Source: Rhodobacter sp. NTK016B
Lineage (GTDB): Bacteria > Pseudomonadota > Alphaproteobacteria > Rhodobacterales > Rhodobacteraceae
Direction: 5' to 3'
Assembly: GCF_017303295.1 (NCBI RefSeq)
Contig: NZ_JAFKOK010000009.1
Span: 124,001 to 188,000 of the forward strand
DNA length: 64,000 bases
Shown: positions 16,033-24,547 of the stretch, one piece after another
Numbering within the stretch: the stretch's first letter is position 1
Layout: each line of letters opens with the position of its first letter
Made by a program: the position numbers and the translations under genes
The notes under the pieces: model-generated
What the model was told of the DNA's origin: nothing
Databases searched by the model: none
Seen by the model: only the letters and a program-made list of their open reading frames with translations

Positions 16033-17465
16033 GCGGGGCGCGGCTTCCCCTTGCCTTTGCCCGCGACAATCAGGTCGCGCTGGACGACGCGATGCTGCTT
16101 GCCGGGCCTGAAGCCACGATGAACGGGCTGCGCGCGGCGCGCCGGGCGGCGGGCGCGCCGCTGGCCCCCGACATGCTGGATCAGGATACGTTTCAGCACC
16201 GCCTGTCGCGGCTCTACGACTCCGGCACCGAGGAGGGCGAGGAAGTCGCCTTCGACCTGGAAGACAACACCAAGCAGACCGCGCGCGATATTCTCGAAGA
16301 CCCTGACGACGCGCCGGTGATCCGGCTGGTCAATCAGCTGTTGCGGCAAGCGGTTCGCGGCGCGGCCTCGGACCTTCACCTCGAGCCGCACGAATCCGGC
16401 CTGCGGGCGCGGATACGGATCGACGGCACGATGCAGACCGTCTTTGACCGCCGCGACGTGCCCGCCAAGCGCGTCGTGTCGCGGCTCAAGGTCATGTCCG
16501 GTCTCGATATCGCCGAGACGCGCCTGCCGCAGGACGGGCGCATCGCGCTCAGGCTGGGCGGGCGGGCGATCGACGTGCGTCTGTCGACCCTGCCCGGCCA
16601 TCACGGCGAACGGGTGGTGATGCGTCTTCTGGACCGTTCAGGCGGGTTGATGGAACTCGACCGGCTGGGCCTGTCGGCCGAGAACGCGGCGCGCCTGAAC
16701 CGGCTCGCGGCCCTGCCCAACGGGATCATCCTGGCCACCGGGCCGACCGGCTCGGGGAAAACCACGACGCTCTATTCCCTGCTCAGGCTGGCCGACCGCC
16801 GCGAACGGACGATCCTGACGGTCGAAGACCCGGTCGAATACGATCTGCCCGGCATCAGCCAGACCCCGGTCAATCCCGATATCGGCCTGACCTTCGCGCG
16901 CGGCCTGCGCTCGATCCTGCGTCAGGACCCCGACGTGATCCTTGTGGGCGAGATCCGCGACAGCGAAACCGCGCAGACCGCCAGCGAAGCGGCACTGACC
17001 GGGCACCTCGTCTTCTCGTCGCTGCACGCCAATACCGCGCTGTCGGCGGTGGTGCGCCTGCGTGAACTGGGCGTCGAAGGCTATCTGATCTCGGCCACGC
17101 TGCGTGGCGTTCTGGCCCAGCGGCTGGTGCGGCGGCTCTGCCCGAAATGCGCCCGTGCAGAAGCGCCGACGCCCGAGGAAGCCGCGCTGTTCCGGCTGCA
17201 AAACACCCCCGTCCCCGCGCAGATCCACCACGCGCAGGGCTGCGAGGCCTGCGACAGCACCGGTTTTTCCGGCCGGGTCGGCGTCTATGACATTCTGGAA
17301 ATCGACGAGAAGATGCGCGCCGCCATCGATGCCGATGCCTCGGAAGTCCGCCTGCGCGAAGCGGCGGGTGAGCGGCCTTCGCTGATGCAATCGGCGCTGG
17401 CGCTGGTGGCCGAAGGTCAGACCTCGCTGGCCGAGGTGCGCCGCGTGCTGGGCGAGTCCGCCTGA
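16029..17465 (+). CDS. gspE: Type II secretion ATPase
   Basis: A 478-residue cytoplasmic hexameric ATPase that powers pseudopilus assembly. Walker A (GPTGSGKTT) is near residues 238-246, the Asp box (VEDPVEY) near 268, Walker B (VILVGEIRDSETA) near 302 and the His box (HLVFSSLHAN) near 324. The zinc-binding insert uses CPKC near 371 and CEAC near 404. The N-terminal domain that binds GspL is short. It overlaps gspD by ATGA, and gspF follows one base after its stop. Confidence 0.95.
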   Translation: MSGARLPLAFARDNQVALDDAMLLAGPEATMNGLRAARRAAGAPLAPDMLDQDTFQHRLSRLYDSGTEEGEEVAFDLEDNTKQTARDILEDPDDAPVIRLVNQLLRQAVRGAASDLHLEPHESGLRARIRIDGTMQTVFDRRDVPAKRVVSRLKVMSGLDIAETRLPQDGRIALRLGGRAIDVRLSTLPGHHGERVVMRLLDRSGGLMELDRLGLSAENAARLNRLAALPNGIILATGPTGSGKTTTLYSLLRLADRRERTILTVEDPVEYDLPGISQTPVNPDIGLTFARGLRSILRQDPDVILVGEIRDSETAQTASEAALTGHLVFSSLHANTALSAVVRLRELGVEGYLISATLRGVLAQRLVRRLCPKCARAEAPTPEEAALFRLQNTPVPAQIHHAQGCEACDSTGFSGRVGVYDILEIDEKMRAAIDADASEVRLREAAGERPSLMQSALALVAEGQTSLAEVRRVLGESA

Positions 17466-17466
17466 C

Positions 17467-18675
17467 ATGCGCACCTACGCGTACACCGCCTATACGCCCG
17501 AGGGCAAACGCCGTCGCGGCATGGTGGTGGCCGAGGACGAGGCCACCGCGTCCCAGCGGGTGAGCGAGCTGGGGCTCATGCCTTCGACGCTGGAAGCGCA
17601 GACGGCGACGGCAGCGAAGACCCGCCGCCGCGAGCGCAAGGTGGACCGCGACCTGCTGGCCGTCTTCACCCGGCAAATGTCGGTGCTTCTGGGCGCGGGA
17701 CTGACCGCCGACACCGCACTCGAAGCCGTGCAGGGCGCTGCAGGGGCCGCGCGGATCGAAAAGCTCGCCGCCGAGGCCCGGGCGGGCCTGATGCAGGGCG
17801 AAAGCATGGCCGACGCGCTGGACCGTGCGGGCGGCGCGCTGCCCGCATGGTACGCGGCGGCGGTACGCGCGGGCGAGCAATCGGGCGACCTGACCGCCGT
17901 GTTCGAGACGCTCGCCGAGCATCTGGAAACCAGCGCCGGCGACCGCGCGGCGATCACCTCGGCGCTGATCTACCCGGCTTTCGTGACCGTCGTGGCCATC
18001 GTCGTCTGCGCGATCCTGATGACCACCGTCGCGCCCGAGATCGTGTCGATGTTCGAAGGCTCGGGCCGCCCCCTGCCGCCGCTGACGGTCACGGTGATGG
18101 GTATCGTCGACTGGATCCGCGACAATTGGGTGCTGGAACTGGTCATCGCCGTGCTTCTGGTCTTTGCGGTGATGACGATCAACCGCACCCCGTCCCTGCG
18201 CAACCGGCGCGACGCGTTCCTGCTGCGTCTGCCGCTGATCGGACGGTTCCTGCGCATGGCGTCCGCCGCGCAATATCTGCGCACGCTGGCGGTGGTGATC
18301 AATTCCCGCCTGCCGCTGACCGAAGCGCTGCGTTTCTCGGCGGGGGTGCTCGACATTGCCAGCTACCGCGCCAGCGCCGAGGAAGCGGGCGAGGCCCTGC
18401 GCCGCGGCGAAAGCATCAGCCAGGCGCTGGCCCGCCTGCCCTTTTTGCACCCGGTGGCGCGGCAACTGGTTCAGGCGGGCGAGGCCTCGGCCCGGCTGGG
18501 GCCGATGACAGAACGCGCGGCGGTGCTGGCGGAAAGCTGGCTCAGAACCGAGCGCAAGCGCGTCTCGGTCATCATCGAACCCGCCTCGATGGTGATCGTC
18601 GGCGGGATGGTGCTGACCATCGTGCTGGCGATCCTGCTGCCCATCTTCGACATGCAGGCGCTGGTCAACGGCTGA
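17467..18675 (+). CDS. gspF: Type II secretion inner-membrane platform protein
   Basis: A 402-residue polytopic inner-membrane protein with two copies of the T2SF domain (about 70-190 and 270-395). The signature FTRQMSVLLGAGLT is near residue 59, and hydrophobic segments lie near 170-195, 220-240 and 370-395. GspF connects the ATPase with pseudopilin assembly. It is the last plus-strand T2SS gene and ends six bases from the end of the convergent gspN-like gene, so the two transcripts must terminate or overlap here. Confidence 0.94.
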   Translation: MRTYAYTAYTPEGKRRRGMVVAEDEATASQRVSELGLMPSTLEAQTATAAKTRRRERKVDRDLLAVFTRQMSVLLGAGLTADTALEAVQGAAGAARIEKLAAEARAGLMQGESMADALDRAGGALPAWYAAAVRAGEQSGDLTAVFETLAEHLETSAGDRAAITSALIYPAFVTVVAIVVCAILMTTVAPEIVSMFEGSGRPLPPLTVTVMGIVDWIRDNWVLELVIAVLLVFAVMTINRTPSLRNRRDAFLLRLPLIGRFLRMASAAQYLRTLAVVINSRLPLTEALRFSAGVLDIASYRASAEEAGEALRRGESISQALARLPFLHPVARQLVQAGEASARLGPMTERAAVLAESWLRTERKRVSVIIEPASMVIVGGMVLTIVLAILLPIFDMQALVNG

Positions 18676-18681
18676 GCCCGC

Positions 18682-19164
18682 TCAGCGCGCCGACAGCACC
18701 CAGCCGCCGTCTTGCCAGACCAACGTCACCGCACCGTCCGGGTCCGAGCCGCGCGCGGTGCCGTCGATCCGGCCTTCGCGCAGCGTCCCGTCAAAGGCCA
18801 GTGACAGCGCCCCCGCGTCGATCACCAGCGCCCCCTCGCCGGCATCCAGCACGCCCAGCGGCACAATGCCCGACAGGTCGGTGACGGAAAGCCCGCCCGC
18901 ACCCGGCATTCCCTGCCCCTGCACCTGCCAGTCGGGGCCGATGAGCGACAGGCGCACGCCATCGAGCCCGGTCGCCCGCCAGCTCAGCGATGCGCCCGCC
19001 AGCGTGCCGCGCCCTTCGATCAGCCGCGATCCCGCGTCGAGCGTTTCGGTCCAGACGGGCAAGGGCAGCCCCGCCTGCCGGGCATGGCCAAGCGTCCCGG
19101 CATAAAGCACGGCGAGGAGCAGCCCGATCAGCAGGCCTGCGACAAGGGCGAAAGCGCGGATCAT
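18682..19164 (-). CDS. gspN: Type II secretion protein N-like
   Basis: A 160-residue protein with one N-terminal transmembrane segment (LVAGLLIGLLLAVLYAG) and a periplasmic beta-rich domain. Position at the end of gspGHIJKLM, bitopic topology and the Gly/Asp-rich beta pattern fit GspN. It is shorter than classical GspN (about 250 residues), and sequence recognition is weak. ATG19164 overlaps the gspM stop (ATGA). Confidence 0.65.
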   Translation of the reverse strand: MIRAFALVAGLLIGLLLAVLYAGTLGHARQAGLPLPVWTETLDAGSRLIEGRGTLAGASLSWRATGLDGVRLSLIGPDWQVQGQGMPGAGGLSVTDLSGIVPLGVLDAGEGALVIDAGALSLAFDGTLREGRIDGTARGSDPDGAVTLVWQDGGWVLSAR

Positions 19165-19661
19165 CTGAGCGGCTCCAACCGGATATCGGCATCGACGAGA
19201 CCGGGCGACACCCGTTCCAGAACCAGCGCCGCCACCGAGTAACCCGATCCTTCGGCCAGCCCGTCGACCCAGTCCATGACCCCCGCGAAGGGCGCGGCGG
19301 CAAAAGACAGCCGCACGCCGCGATCGGGCGCATTGGCGAGCTGGCTGACGACATTGCGCAGATCGGCGGCGATCAGCCCGGCCTCGATCCCGCCCAGCCC
19401 GACCGGCGCGGGGGGCTCGGCCTCGGGTTCGGCGGTGTCGAGAGCCGGTAAAACCGCAATCTCGACCTGCCGGGCCGCGTACCAGTCTCGGGTCGCGCGG
19501 GCGGCGTCCAGTTCGGCCCGGGCCGCGTCCCGCGCGTCGATCAGCGGCAGCGCGATCAGCCCTACGAACGCCACCGGCACCGCACCCAGCGCCAGCAGGG
19601 TCAGAAGCGTGCGCTCGCGTTTCGAACGGCGGGCAAGGATACGGGCGAGCGCGGCAATCAT
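19161..19661 (-). CDS. gspM: Type II secretion protein M
   Basis: A 166-residue bitopic protein: a basic N-terminus (RILARRSKRERTLL), a transmembrane helix near 20-42, a helical Ala/Arg/Asp segment (about 43-70), then a small ferredoxin-like periplasmic domain. This is the GspM layout, which partners GspL in the inner-membrane platform. It overlaps gspL and gspN by ATGA. Confidence 0.85.
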   Translation of the reverse strand: MIAALARILARRSKRERTLLTLLALGAVPVAFVGLIALPLIDARDAARAELDAARATRDWYAARQVEIAVLPALDTAEPEAEPPAPVGLGGIEAGLIAADLRNVVSQLANAPDRGVRLSFAAAPFAGVMDWVDGLAEGSGYSVAALVLERVSPGLVDADIRLEPLR

Positions 19662-20827
19662 GTGCCGGCCTCCAGATCGAGCGTCGCGCCAACGCCGCCC
19701 TCTTCGGCATCGGTGGCCGATTGCGCGATGCGCGCGGTAATCCCGGCGTCGGACAGGGCCTCGGACAGGGCGTCGAGCGACTGGAAATCGGGCACGCGCA
19801 CATCGACCGTCAGCCCATCCGCCGCAAGCGAAACCGTGATCAGCTCGACCCCTGCCAGCACCGGCGCGGCGCGGCGCAACGTGTCGAGCGGGGTTTCCGG
19901 CGCGGCGCTGTCGCCCTCTGCGTTGCGCCGCCGCTCGATCGCCTGCATCACCTGCAATTCCAGATCCAGAATCGGGCCCGAAGGCAGGAGATCGCGCCGC
20001 ACCGCTTCAAGCGTGCGGTCCTGAAACGCCAGCGCCTCGACCCGGTCATTGCGCATCGCCAGCGCCTGCGCCCCGGCCCAGGCCAGCGCACCGATCACCA
20101 CCAAAGCCGCAGGCCAGATCACGCGCCGCAGGCGGGTCTCGATTTCATCGGCATCGGCCTGAGGATCGCGCAGGAAGTCGACCGCAAGCTCGTCATGGCC
20201 CAGAACCGCAGGCACCAGTGCCGAGGGCAGCTCGGAAGGCGCGCGCAAGAGCTCGACACCGTCGAAAAGGTCGGAAAACGCGCTCGCTGTCTCGCCCGTG
20301 AGCAGCACGGCGCGCGGGGCGCCGCCCGTCGCGCGGGCCTCGGACAGGGCCAGCGTCAGCATCTTGCGCGCCAGCGCGTGTTCGGCGCTGAACCCGTCCC
20401 CCGGGCCCAGACGCGCGCGCACGCCGTCGCGGTCGGCATCGATGGTCCACAGATTGGGGGCGGTGGGCAGCGCGAGGTAATCGGGCAGGATCGCCCGGCA
20501 GCGCGGCATTGCCGCCCCGATGGCCGCACGCCAGCGCAACACCGCCGGACGCTCGGCCACGGCGACGCGGCTCCAGTCCTCGATGCGGCCCAGACGGGCA
20601 GGACGCACGTCCAGCCCGCCGCCCAGCCGGTCCTGTGCCTGCCGGCGCGCGACATCTTCCCGCGCGGCGCCTTTGAGCGTGGCGGGAAGGTTCAGCGCGA
20701 TCAGCGGCATATCGGCCCCCGGCGCAAGCGCGATGAACGCGCCCAAGGGTGGCGCAGTATCCGAATCCAGCCGCCAGAGCGCGGGCACAGAGGCGCGGCG
20801 ACGCCGTGTTGTGGCGGGTTCGGTCAT
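19658..20827 (-). CDS. gspL: Type II secretion protein L
   Basis: A 389-residue protein with an actin-like cytoplasmic domain over roughly residues 1-230, a transmembrane segment near 240-260 (WPAALVVIGALAWAGAQAL) and a periplasmic ferredoxin-like domain at the end. GspL anchors the ATPase GspE to the membrane and binds GspM. It starts three bases after the gspK stop and overlaps gspM by ATGA. Confidence 0.88.
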   Translation of the reverse strand: MTEPATTRRRRASVPALWRLDSDTAPPLGAFIALAPGADMPLIALNLPATLKGAAREDVARRQAQDRLGGGLDVRPARLGRIEDWSRVAVAERPAVLRWRAAIGAAMPRCRAILPDYLALPTAPNLWTIDADRDGVRARLGPGDGFSAEHALARKMLTLALSEARATGGAPRAVLLTGETASAFSDLFDGVELLRAPSELPSALVPAVLGHDELAVDFLRDPQADADEIETRLRRVIWPAALVVIGALAWAGAQALAMRNDRVEALAFQDRTLEAVRRDLLPSGPILDLELQVMQAIERRRNAEGDSAAPETPLDTLRRAAPVLAGVELITVSLAADGLTVDVRVPDFQSLDALSEALSDAGITARIAQSATDAEEGGVGATLDLEAGT

Positions 20828-20830
20828 GCG

Positions 20831-21709
20831 TCAGGGCCCAGGCAAGGACAATCGGACGGCGCTGTCACCTTCGGGCGCGCCGGTATCGATCACAACTGAC
20901 CGACGCAGAGTCACGCTGTCAAGGCGCGCTTCCAGATCGGCGGCAAACAGGCGCGATTGCCCGGCCAGCGGCAAGAGCATCAGTTGCTGCGCGGCGGCTT
21001 CGCCCAGTTGCGCCACCGCCCAGTTGACCAGATCGTCGAGTTCCTCGACCGGCTCGTCGCGCACGCGCTGATGAATCATGCGCCGCTGGTCGGCCGGGAT
21101 CTCGGGCAGCAAGGCGTCGAGCACCGCGCGCGGCATGGTGTTGACGTTCATCGGCAGGCCCGCCCATGCCGCGATCTGCGGGCGCAGGGTTTCCCAGGCC
21201 TCAAGGTCTGCGTCGTCAAGATCGGCGGCCATAAGGTCGGGCAGAAGGTCGGGCAGGATCAGGGGCAGCGGCCCGTCGATCCCCGCGACGCGGCCGATGA
21301 TCGCTGTCGTCGCCTCGCCCGACAGCCCCGCCTCTTCGGCCAGCCGGGTGAAGGCGGCGGCGTAGACATCGCCCTCATCCTCTTGCAGCAGCGAGAGATT
21401 GAAGCGGCCCTGAAGATCGCGGACCTGCCAGCCCAGCGTGCCCCGGTCGATGTCGAGCGGCGGGCGCGCCCGCGCCCAATCCTGCCCCTCATGCACCGTC
21501 TCGCGCGGGAGAGAACTGCGCAGGAACTCGACACCGCTGGCCAGATAGAGCGCCGCCTGTTCCGAGGTCGCGCGCCATTGCAGCCGTTCCTGCGCCCGGT
21601 CCACACGCACCAGCAGCGCCACCGCAACCGCCGAGATCGCCGCCACGATCAGAAGCGCCTGAATCAGCGCGACGCCGCGCATCCGGCGAGGGGCAAGGCG
21701 TCGGCTCAT
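20831..21709 (-). CDS. gspK: Minor pseudopilin GspK
   Basis: A 292-residue minor pseudopilin. The prepilin-like leader RRMRGVALIQALLIV has the +5 Glu replaced by Gln/Ala-type residues, as is usual for GspK, the tip subunit that lacks Glu5. A large alpha/beta domain follows (NLSLLQEDEGD, NVNTMPRAVLDAL near residue 190). GspK caps the pseudopilus with GspI and GspJ. Its start overlaps the gspJ stop by ATGA. Confidence 0.9.
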   Translation of the reverse strand: MSRRLAPRRMRGVALIQALLIVAAISAVAVALLVRVDRAQERLQWRATSEQAALYLASGVEFLRSSLPRETVHEGQDWARARPPLDIDRGTLGWQVRDLQGRFNLSLLQEDEGDVYAAAFTRLAEEAGLSGEATTAIIGRVAGIDGPLPLILPDLLPDLMAADLDDADLEAWETLRPQIAAWAGLPMNVNTMPRAVLDALLPEIPADQRRMIHQRVRDEPVEELDDLVNWAVAQLGEAAAQQLMLLPLAGQSRLFAADLEARLDSVTLRRSVVIDTGAPEGDSAVRLSLPGP

Positions 21710-22254
21710 GGCGCCACCACCACCCGCTGCGTGCCCCAGCGCCGGGTTTCCAGCCGGGCCTCGTAGCCTTGGGCGATGACGGGGACCGAAGCCTCCGCCG
21801 TGCCCAGCGCCGTGACCTCGAACGCCGTCACCTCGGTCAGGATCGGCACCGGTTGCGCATCATCGGGGGCGTCGGTCCCCGCGCGGTTGATGCGGCGTGT
21901 CAGTACCGCATCGTCAAGCGCCCATTCCACCGCGCCGAACGCGCCTGTGTCATCGCTGCCGGGGATCGCCGCCAGCCCGCCGCGCGCCCAGCCGATTGCC
22001 CCGCGCGATTCCCGCAGGCCCTGCGCGCGCGCATCATCATTTGACGCAAGAACGATCGCCTCGAGATCCTGCCGCAGAAGCGACAGCGCCCGGGTCAGCT
22101 CCGCCGCGCTGTCATCGACCCGCGTCAGAACCGAGCGCTGGAAGAACACGCCGCTCAGCGCCTGAACCGCCATGACCGAGACAACGGCCAGAATTGCCAT
22201 CGCCGCCAACAATTCGATCAGCGTGAAGCCCCGGGTCTTGCGCCGCCCGCTCAT
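21706..22254 (-). CDS. gspJ: Minor pseudopilin GspJ
   Basis: A 182-residue minor pseudopilin. The prepilin peptidase site is RKTRG/FTLIELLAAMAIL, with Glu at +5 and a hydrophobic helix after it. The globular part includes LRQDLEAIV, typical of GspJ. Overlaps gspI and gspK by ATGA. Confidence 0.92.
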   Translation of the reverse strand: MSGRRKTRGFTLIELLAAMAILAVVSVMAVQALSGVFFQRSVLTRVDDSAAELTRALSLLRQDLEAIVLASNDDARAQGLRESRGAIGWARGGLAAIPGSDDTGAFGAVEWALDDAVLTRRINRAGTDAPDDAQPVPILTEVTAFEVTALGTAEASVPVIAQGYEARLETRRWGTQRVVVAP

Positions 22255-22619
22255 GGCCGCCCCTCGGGCACAACGACCACGAAGCGAGCGCCGGGCCGGT
22301 CCTCTGCGGTGACAAGGATCGTGGCCTCGATCAGCCCGCCCGCCGTGGCGGCTTCGGTCACATCGACCTCCCAGCCGATGCCGCCCATCGGCTCGGTGCC
22401 CGGCAGGGACCGGCCCGCGCGCATCCCCTCAAGCCGCAGTTCCGCGGCGCGATTGAGCGCGACTTCGGTGGCCAGCGTCCGGTCCAGTTGCCCGCCGATC
22501 CCGCGCTGCGCCTGATCGAAGGTCCGGTAAGCCGCGACCGTGCCGATGGCGAGGATTGCCACCGCGACGGCAAGCTCGATCAGCGTGAACCCTCTGGCCG
22601 GGCGCCGCCGGGGCGTCAT
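22251..22619 (-). CDS. gspI: Minor pseudopilin GspI
   Basis: A 122-residue minor pseudopilin from ATG22619, which overlaps the gspH stop (ATGA) and gives the normal short leader TPRRRPARG/FTLIELAVAVAIL with Glu at +5. The ATG at 22631 is another option. The small globular domain starts with the ALNRAAELRLEGMR helix. Part of the tip complex with GspJ and GspK. Confidence 0.9.
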   Translation of the reverse strand: MTPRRRPARGFTLIELAVAVAILAIGTVAAYRTFDQAQRGIGGQLDRTLATEVALNRAAELRLEGMRAGRSLPGTEPMGGIGWEVDVTEAATAGGLIEATILVTAEDRPGARFVVVVPEGRP

Positions 22620-23131
22620 CGCAGGTCGCATTGCAGCCCCCGTCCCGCTTCGGCCCCGCAATCGAGACGGGCGCGTCCCTGTTCGACGCGCAGCGAAAAG
22701 GCCGTGCTGCCGCCATCGGCTGCGAATTGCACGGGCGGTGCCTCGCGCGCGCCGGGCTCGGACAGGCCCGGCAGATAGCGCCGTCCCTCGACCTGCCATG
22801 TCAGCCGCGCATCGGCGAGGCGAAGCGGCGCGCCCTCGGCCTGCCAGCGCCCTTCGTCATCGCGGCGCGCCATGACCCATCCGTCGCGACGCGGATAAAG
22901 CCCGATCCGCGCGCGCCCCAGCACCGCCGCGTCGCGCGCGCGCAGGTCTGCCTGTGTCAGTTGATCGGCGATGGACACCCCGCCGCGCGGCGCGAACAAT
23001 CCCCCGGCGGACAGACCGACGCCCAGCGCCAGCACCGCCATGATCGTCACGACGACAAGAAGCTCGATCAGCGTCACGCCGCCGCCGATGCCGAAGGGAC
23101 TATTCGCCCTGCCAGCTGGTGATGTCGGCAT
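22616..23131 (-). CDS. gspH: Minor pseudopilin GspH
   Basis: A 171-residue protein with leader GIGGG/VTLIELLVVVTIMAVLALG and Glu at +5. The first mature residue is Val instead of the usual Phe. The domain with ARDAAVLGRARIGLYPRRDG fits GspH. ATG23131 is preferred over an ATG at 23167 because it leaves a leader of normal length; it lies inside the last 32 bases of gspG. Confidence 0.85.
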   Translation of the reverse strand: MPTSPAGRANSPFGIGGGVTLIELLVVVTIMAVLALGVGLSAGGLFAPRGGVSIADQLTQADLRARDAAVLGRARIGLYPRRDGWVMARRDDEGRWQAEGAPLRLADARLTWQVEGRRYLPGLSEPGAREAPPVQFAADGGSTAFSLRVEQGRARLDCGAEAGRGLQCDLR

Positions 23132-23594
23132 CGGCCCCGGTTCCCCCGCTGCGCCCGTCCGCGCCATAGCTCACGAGGTCGTAGGGACCGTGCACGCCCG
23201 GCGCCAGATAGAGATACGCGCGGCCCCACGGATCTTCGGGAACGCGCTCGAGATAGCCGCCATCGGCCCAGTTCTGCGGCACCGGCGCGATGGTCGGACG
23301 GCTGACCAGAGCGGCAAGGCCCTGATCGGTGGACGGATAGCTGCCGGTATCGAGCCGGTAGAGATTGAGCGCCGAACCGATCGCCGCGATGTCGGATTGC
23401 GCCCGCGCCGCGCGGGCCTGATCGGGCCGGTCGATGACGCGCGGTACGATGACCACGGCCAGCAGCGCCAAGATGACGACGACGACCATCAGCTCGATCA
23501 GCGTCAGCCCTGCATCGCGGCGCAACTGCCCGGCGCGGCGCCTTTTCTTGGTGAAGAAAGTGCGTTTGGGTTTAAAGGGAACGTGAAACGCCAT
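23100..23594 (-). CDS. gspG: Major pseudopilin GspG
   Basis: A 164-residue major pseudopilin. The leader is longer than usual and basic (about 29 residues), ending at RDAG/LTLIELMVVVVILALLAVV with Glu at +5. The conserved GspG segment LYRLDTGSYPSTDQGLAALV is near residues 77-96 and a C-terminal calcium-loop-like region (DPWGRAYLYLAPG) follows. First gene of the minus-strand gspGHIJKLMN block, divergent from the prepilin peptidase across 83 bases. Confidence 0.93.
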   Translation of the reverse strand: MAFHVPFKPKRTFFTKKRRRAGQLRRDAGLTLIELMVVVVILALLAVVIVPRVIDRPDQARAARAQSDIAAIGSALNLYRLDTGSYPSTDQGLAALVSRPTIAPVPQNWADGGYLERVPEDPWGRAYLYLAPGVHGPYDLVSYGADGRSGGTGADADITSWQGE

Positions 23595-23677
23595 TCGGGA
23601 AACCTGCGAGTGCCAATGCTCTTGACCGACCCTATCCCTGCGCCGGGGCCTCGGCAACCGCGACGGGGGGCCCTCGC

Positions 23678-24442
23678 ATGGGGTTGATGGTGATACTCGG
23701 GCTGCTGGGGGCGGCGATGGGCTCGTTCGCGGCGCTGGTGGCCGAGCGCCTTGTGCGCGGCGAGCCGTTCGTCGCCGCCCGCTCGCGTTGTCTGAGCTGC
23801 GACACGCCCCTCGGCGCGCGTGATCTGGTGCCGCTGCTGTCATGGCCGCTGTTGCGCGGGCGCTGCCGTCATTGCGGCGCGGCGATCCCCCCGGTGCTGT
23901 GGCAGGCCGAAATTCTGGGCGCAGCGATGGGCATGGCGGCGGCCTGTGCCGCGCCCGACCCCGCCCGCGCACTGTTGCTGGCGCTCTGGATGTGGTCGCT
24001 GCTGGCGCTGGCGATTGCTGACCTGCGCTGGTTTCGCCTGCCCGAGCCGCTGATGGCCTGCGCCGCGATACTCGGGCTTGCGCTTGCTCTGGCGGGTGAC
24101 GGCTCGGGCTGGCCCGGCCTGAGCATGCGCGCTAGCACCGCGATCCTTGGCGCGGCGGTGGGCGGGGGCGTGTTCTGGGCGGTCCGCGAAGGTTACTTCC
24201 GCCTCACCGGGCGCGAAGGCATGGCGCTGGGTGATGTCTTCATGCTGGCGACGCTGGGGCTGGCTCTGGGCCCCGCGCGGCTGCCGATGGTGGTGCTGTT
24301 CGCCGCAGCCACGACTCTGGTTCTGGCGCTGATGCGCGCGCAGCGGAAAGGGCGCGCGATGCGGCGGCTCGGGCGCGTTCCGTTCGGCGCGGCGCTGGCG
24401 CTGTCCGGCGTGCTGGTCGCGATCCTGCCCGCCATGGCCTGA
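23678..24442 (+). CDS. gspO: Prepilin peptidase (type IV leader peptidase)
   Basis: A 254-residue polytopic aspartic protease that cleaves and probably N-methylates the pseudopilins. Two CxxC pairs (Cys38/Cys41 and Cys63/Cys66) lie in the cytoplasmic loop. The catalytic aspartates should be Asp115 (IADLRWFRLP) and Asp186. The second motif reads ALGD rather than the standard GxGD. Other features, including NVL-like start GSFAALVAERL and LLSWPLLRGRCRHCG, are canonical. It faces away from gspG. Confidence 0.9.
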   Translation: MGLMVILGLLGAAMGSFAALVAERLVRGEPFVAARSRCLSCDTPLGARDLVPLLSWPLLRGRCRHCGAAIPPVLWQAEILGAAMGMAAACAAPDPARALLLALWMWSLLALAIADLRWFRLPEPLMACAAILGLALALAGDGSGWPGLSMRASTAILGAAVGGGVFWAVREGYFRLTGREGMALGDVFMLATLGLALGPARLPMVVLFAAATTLVLALMRAQRKGRAMRRLGRVPFGAALALSGVLVAILPAMA

Positions 24443-24547
24443 GACTTGGGCATCGTGTCAACGGCAACGGCCTGTCGCCCGGCAAATGCTTGACACTGCC
24501 GCGACTGGCACGGACGCTGCCCCGATATCGCGACCAAGGCCATAGCC

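Noticed and set aside
24490-24518. TTGACA upstream of the N-formylglutamate amidohydrolase gene as a promoter
   Set aside because: The -35 is perfect but no acceptable -10 occurs at 16-18 bases.
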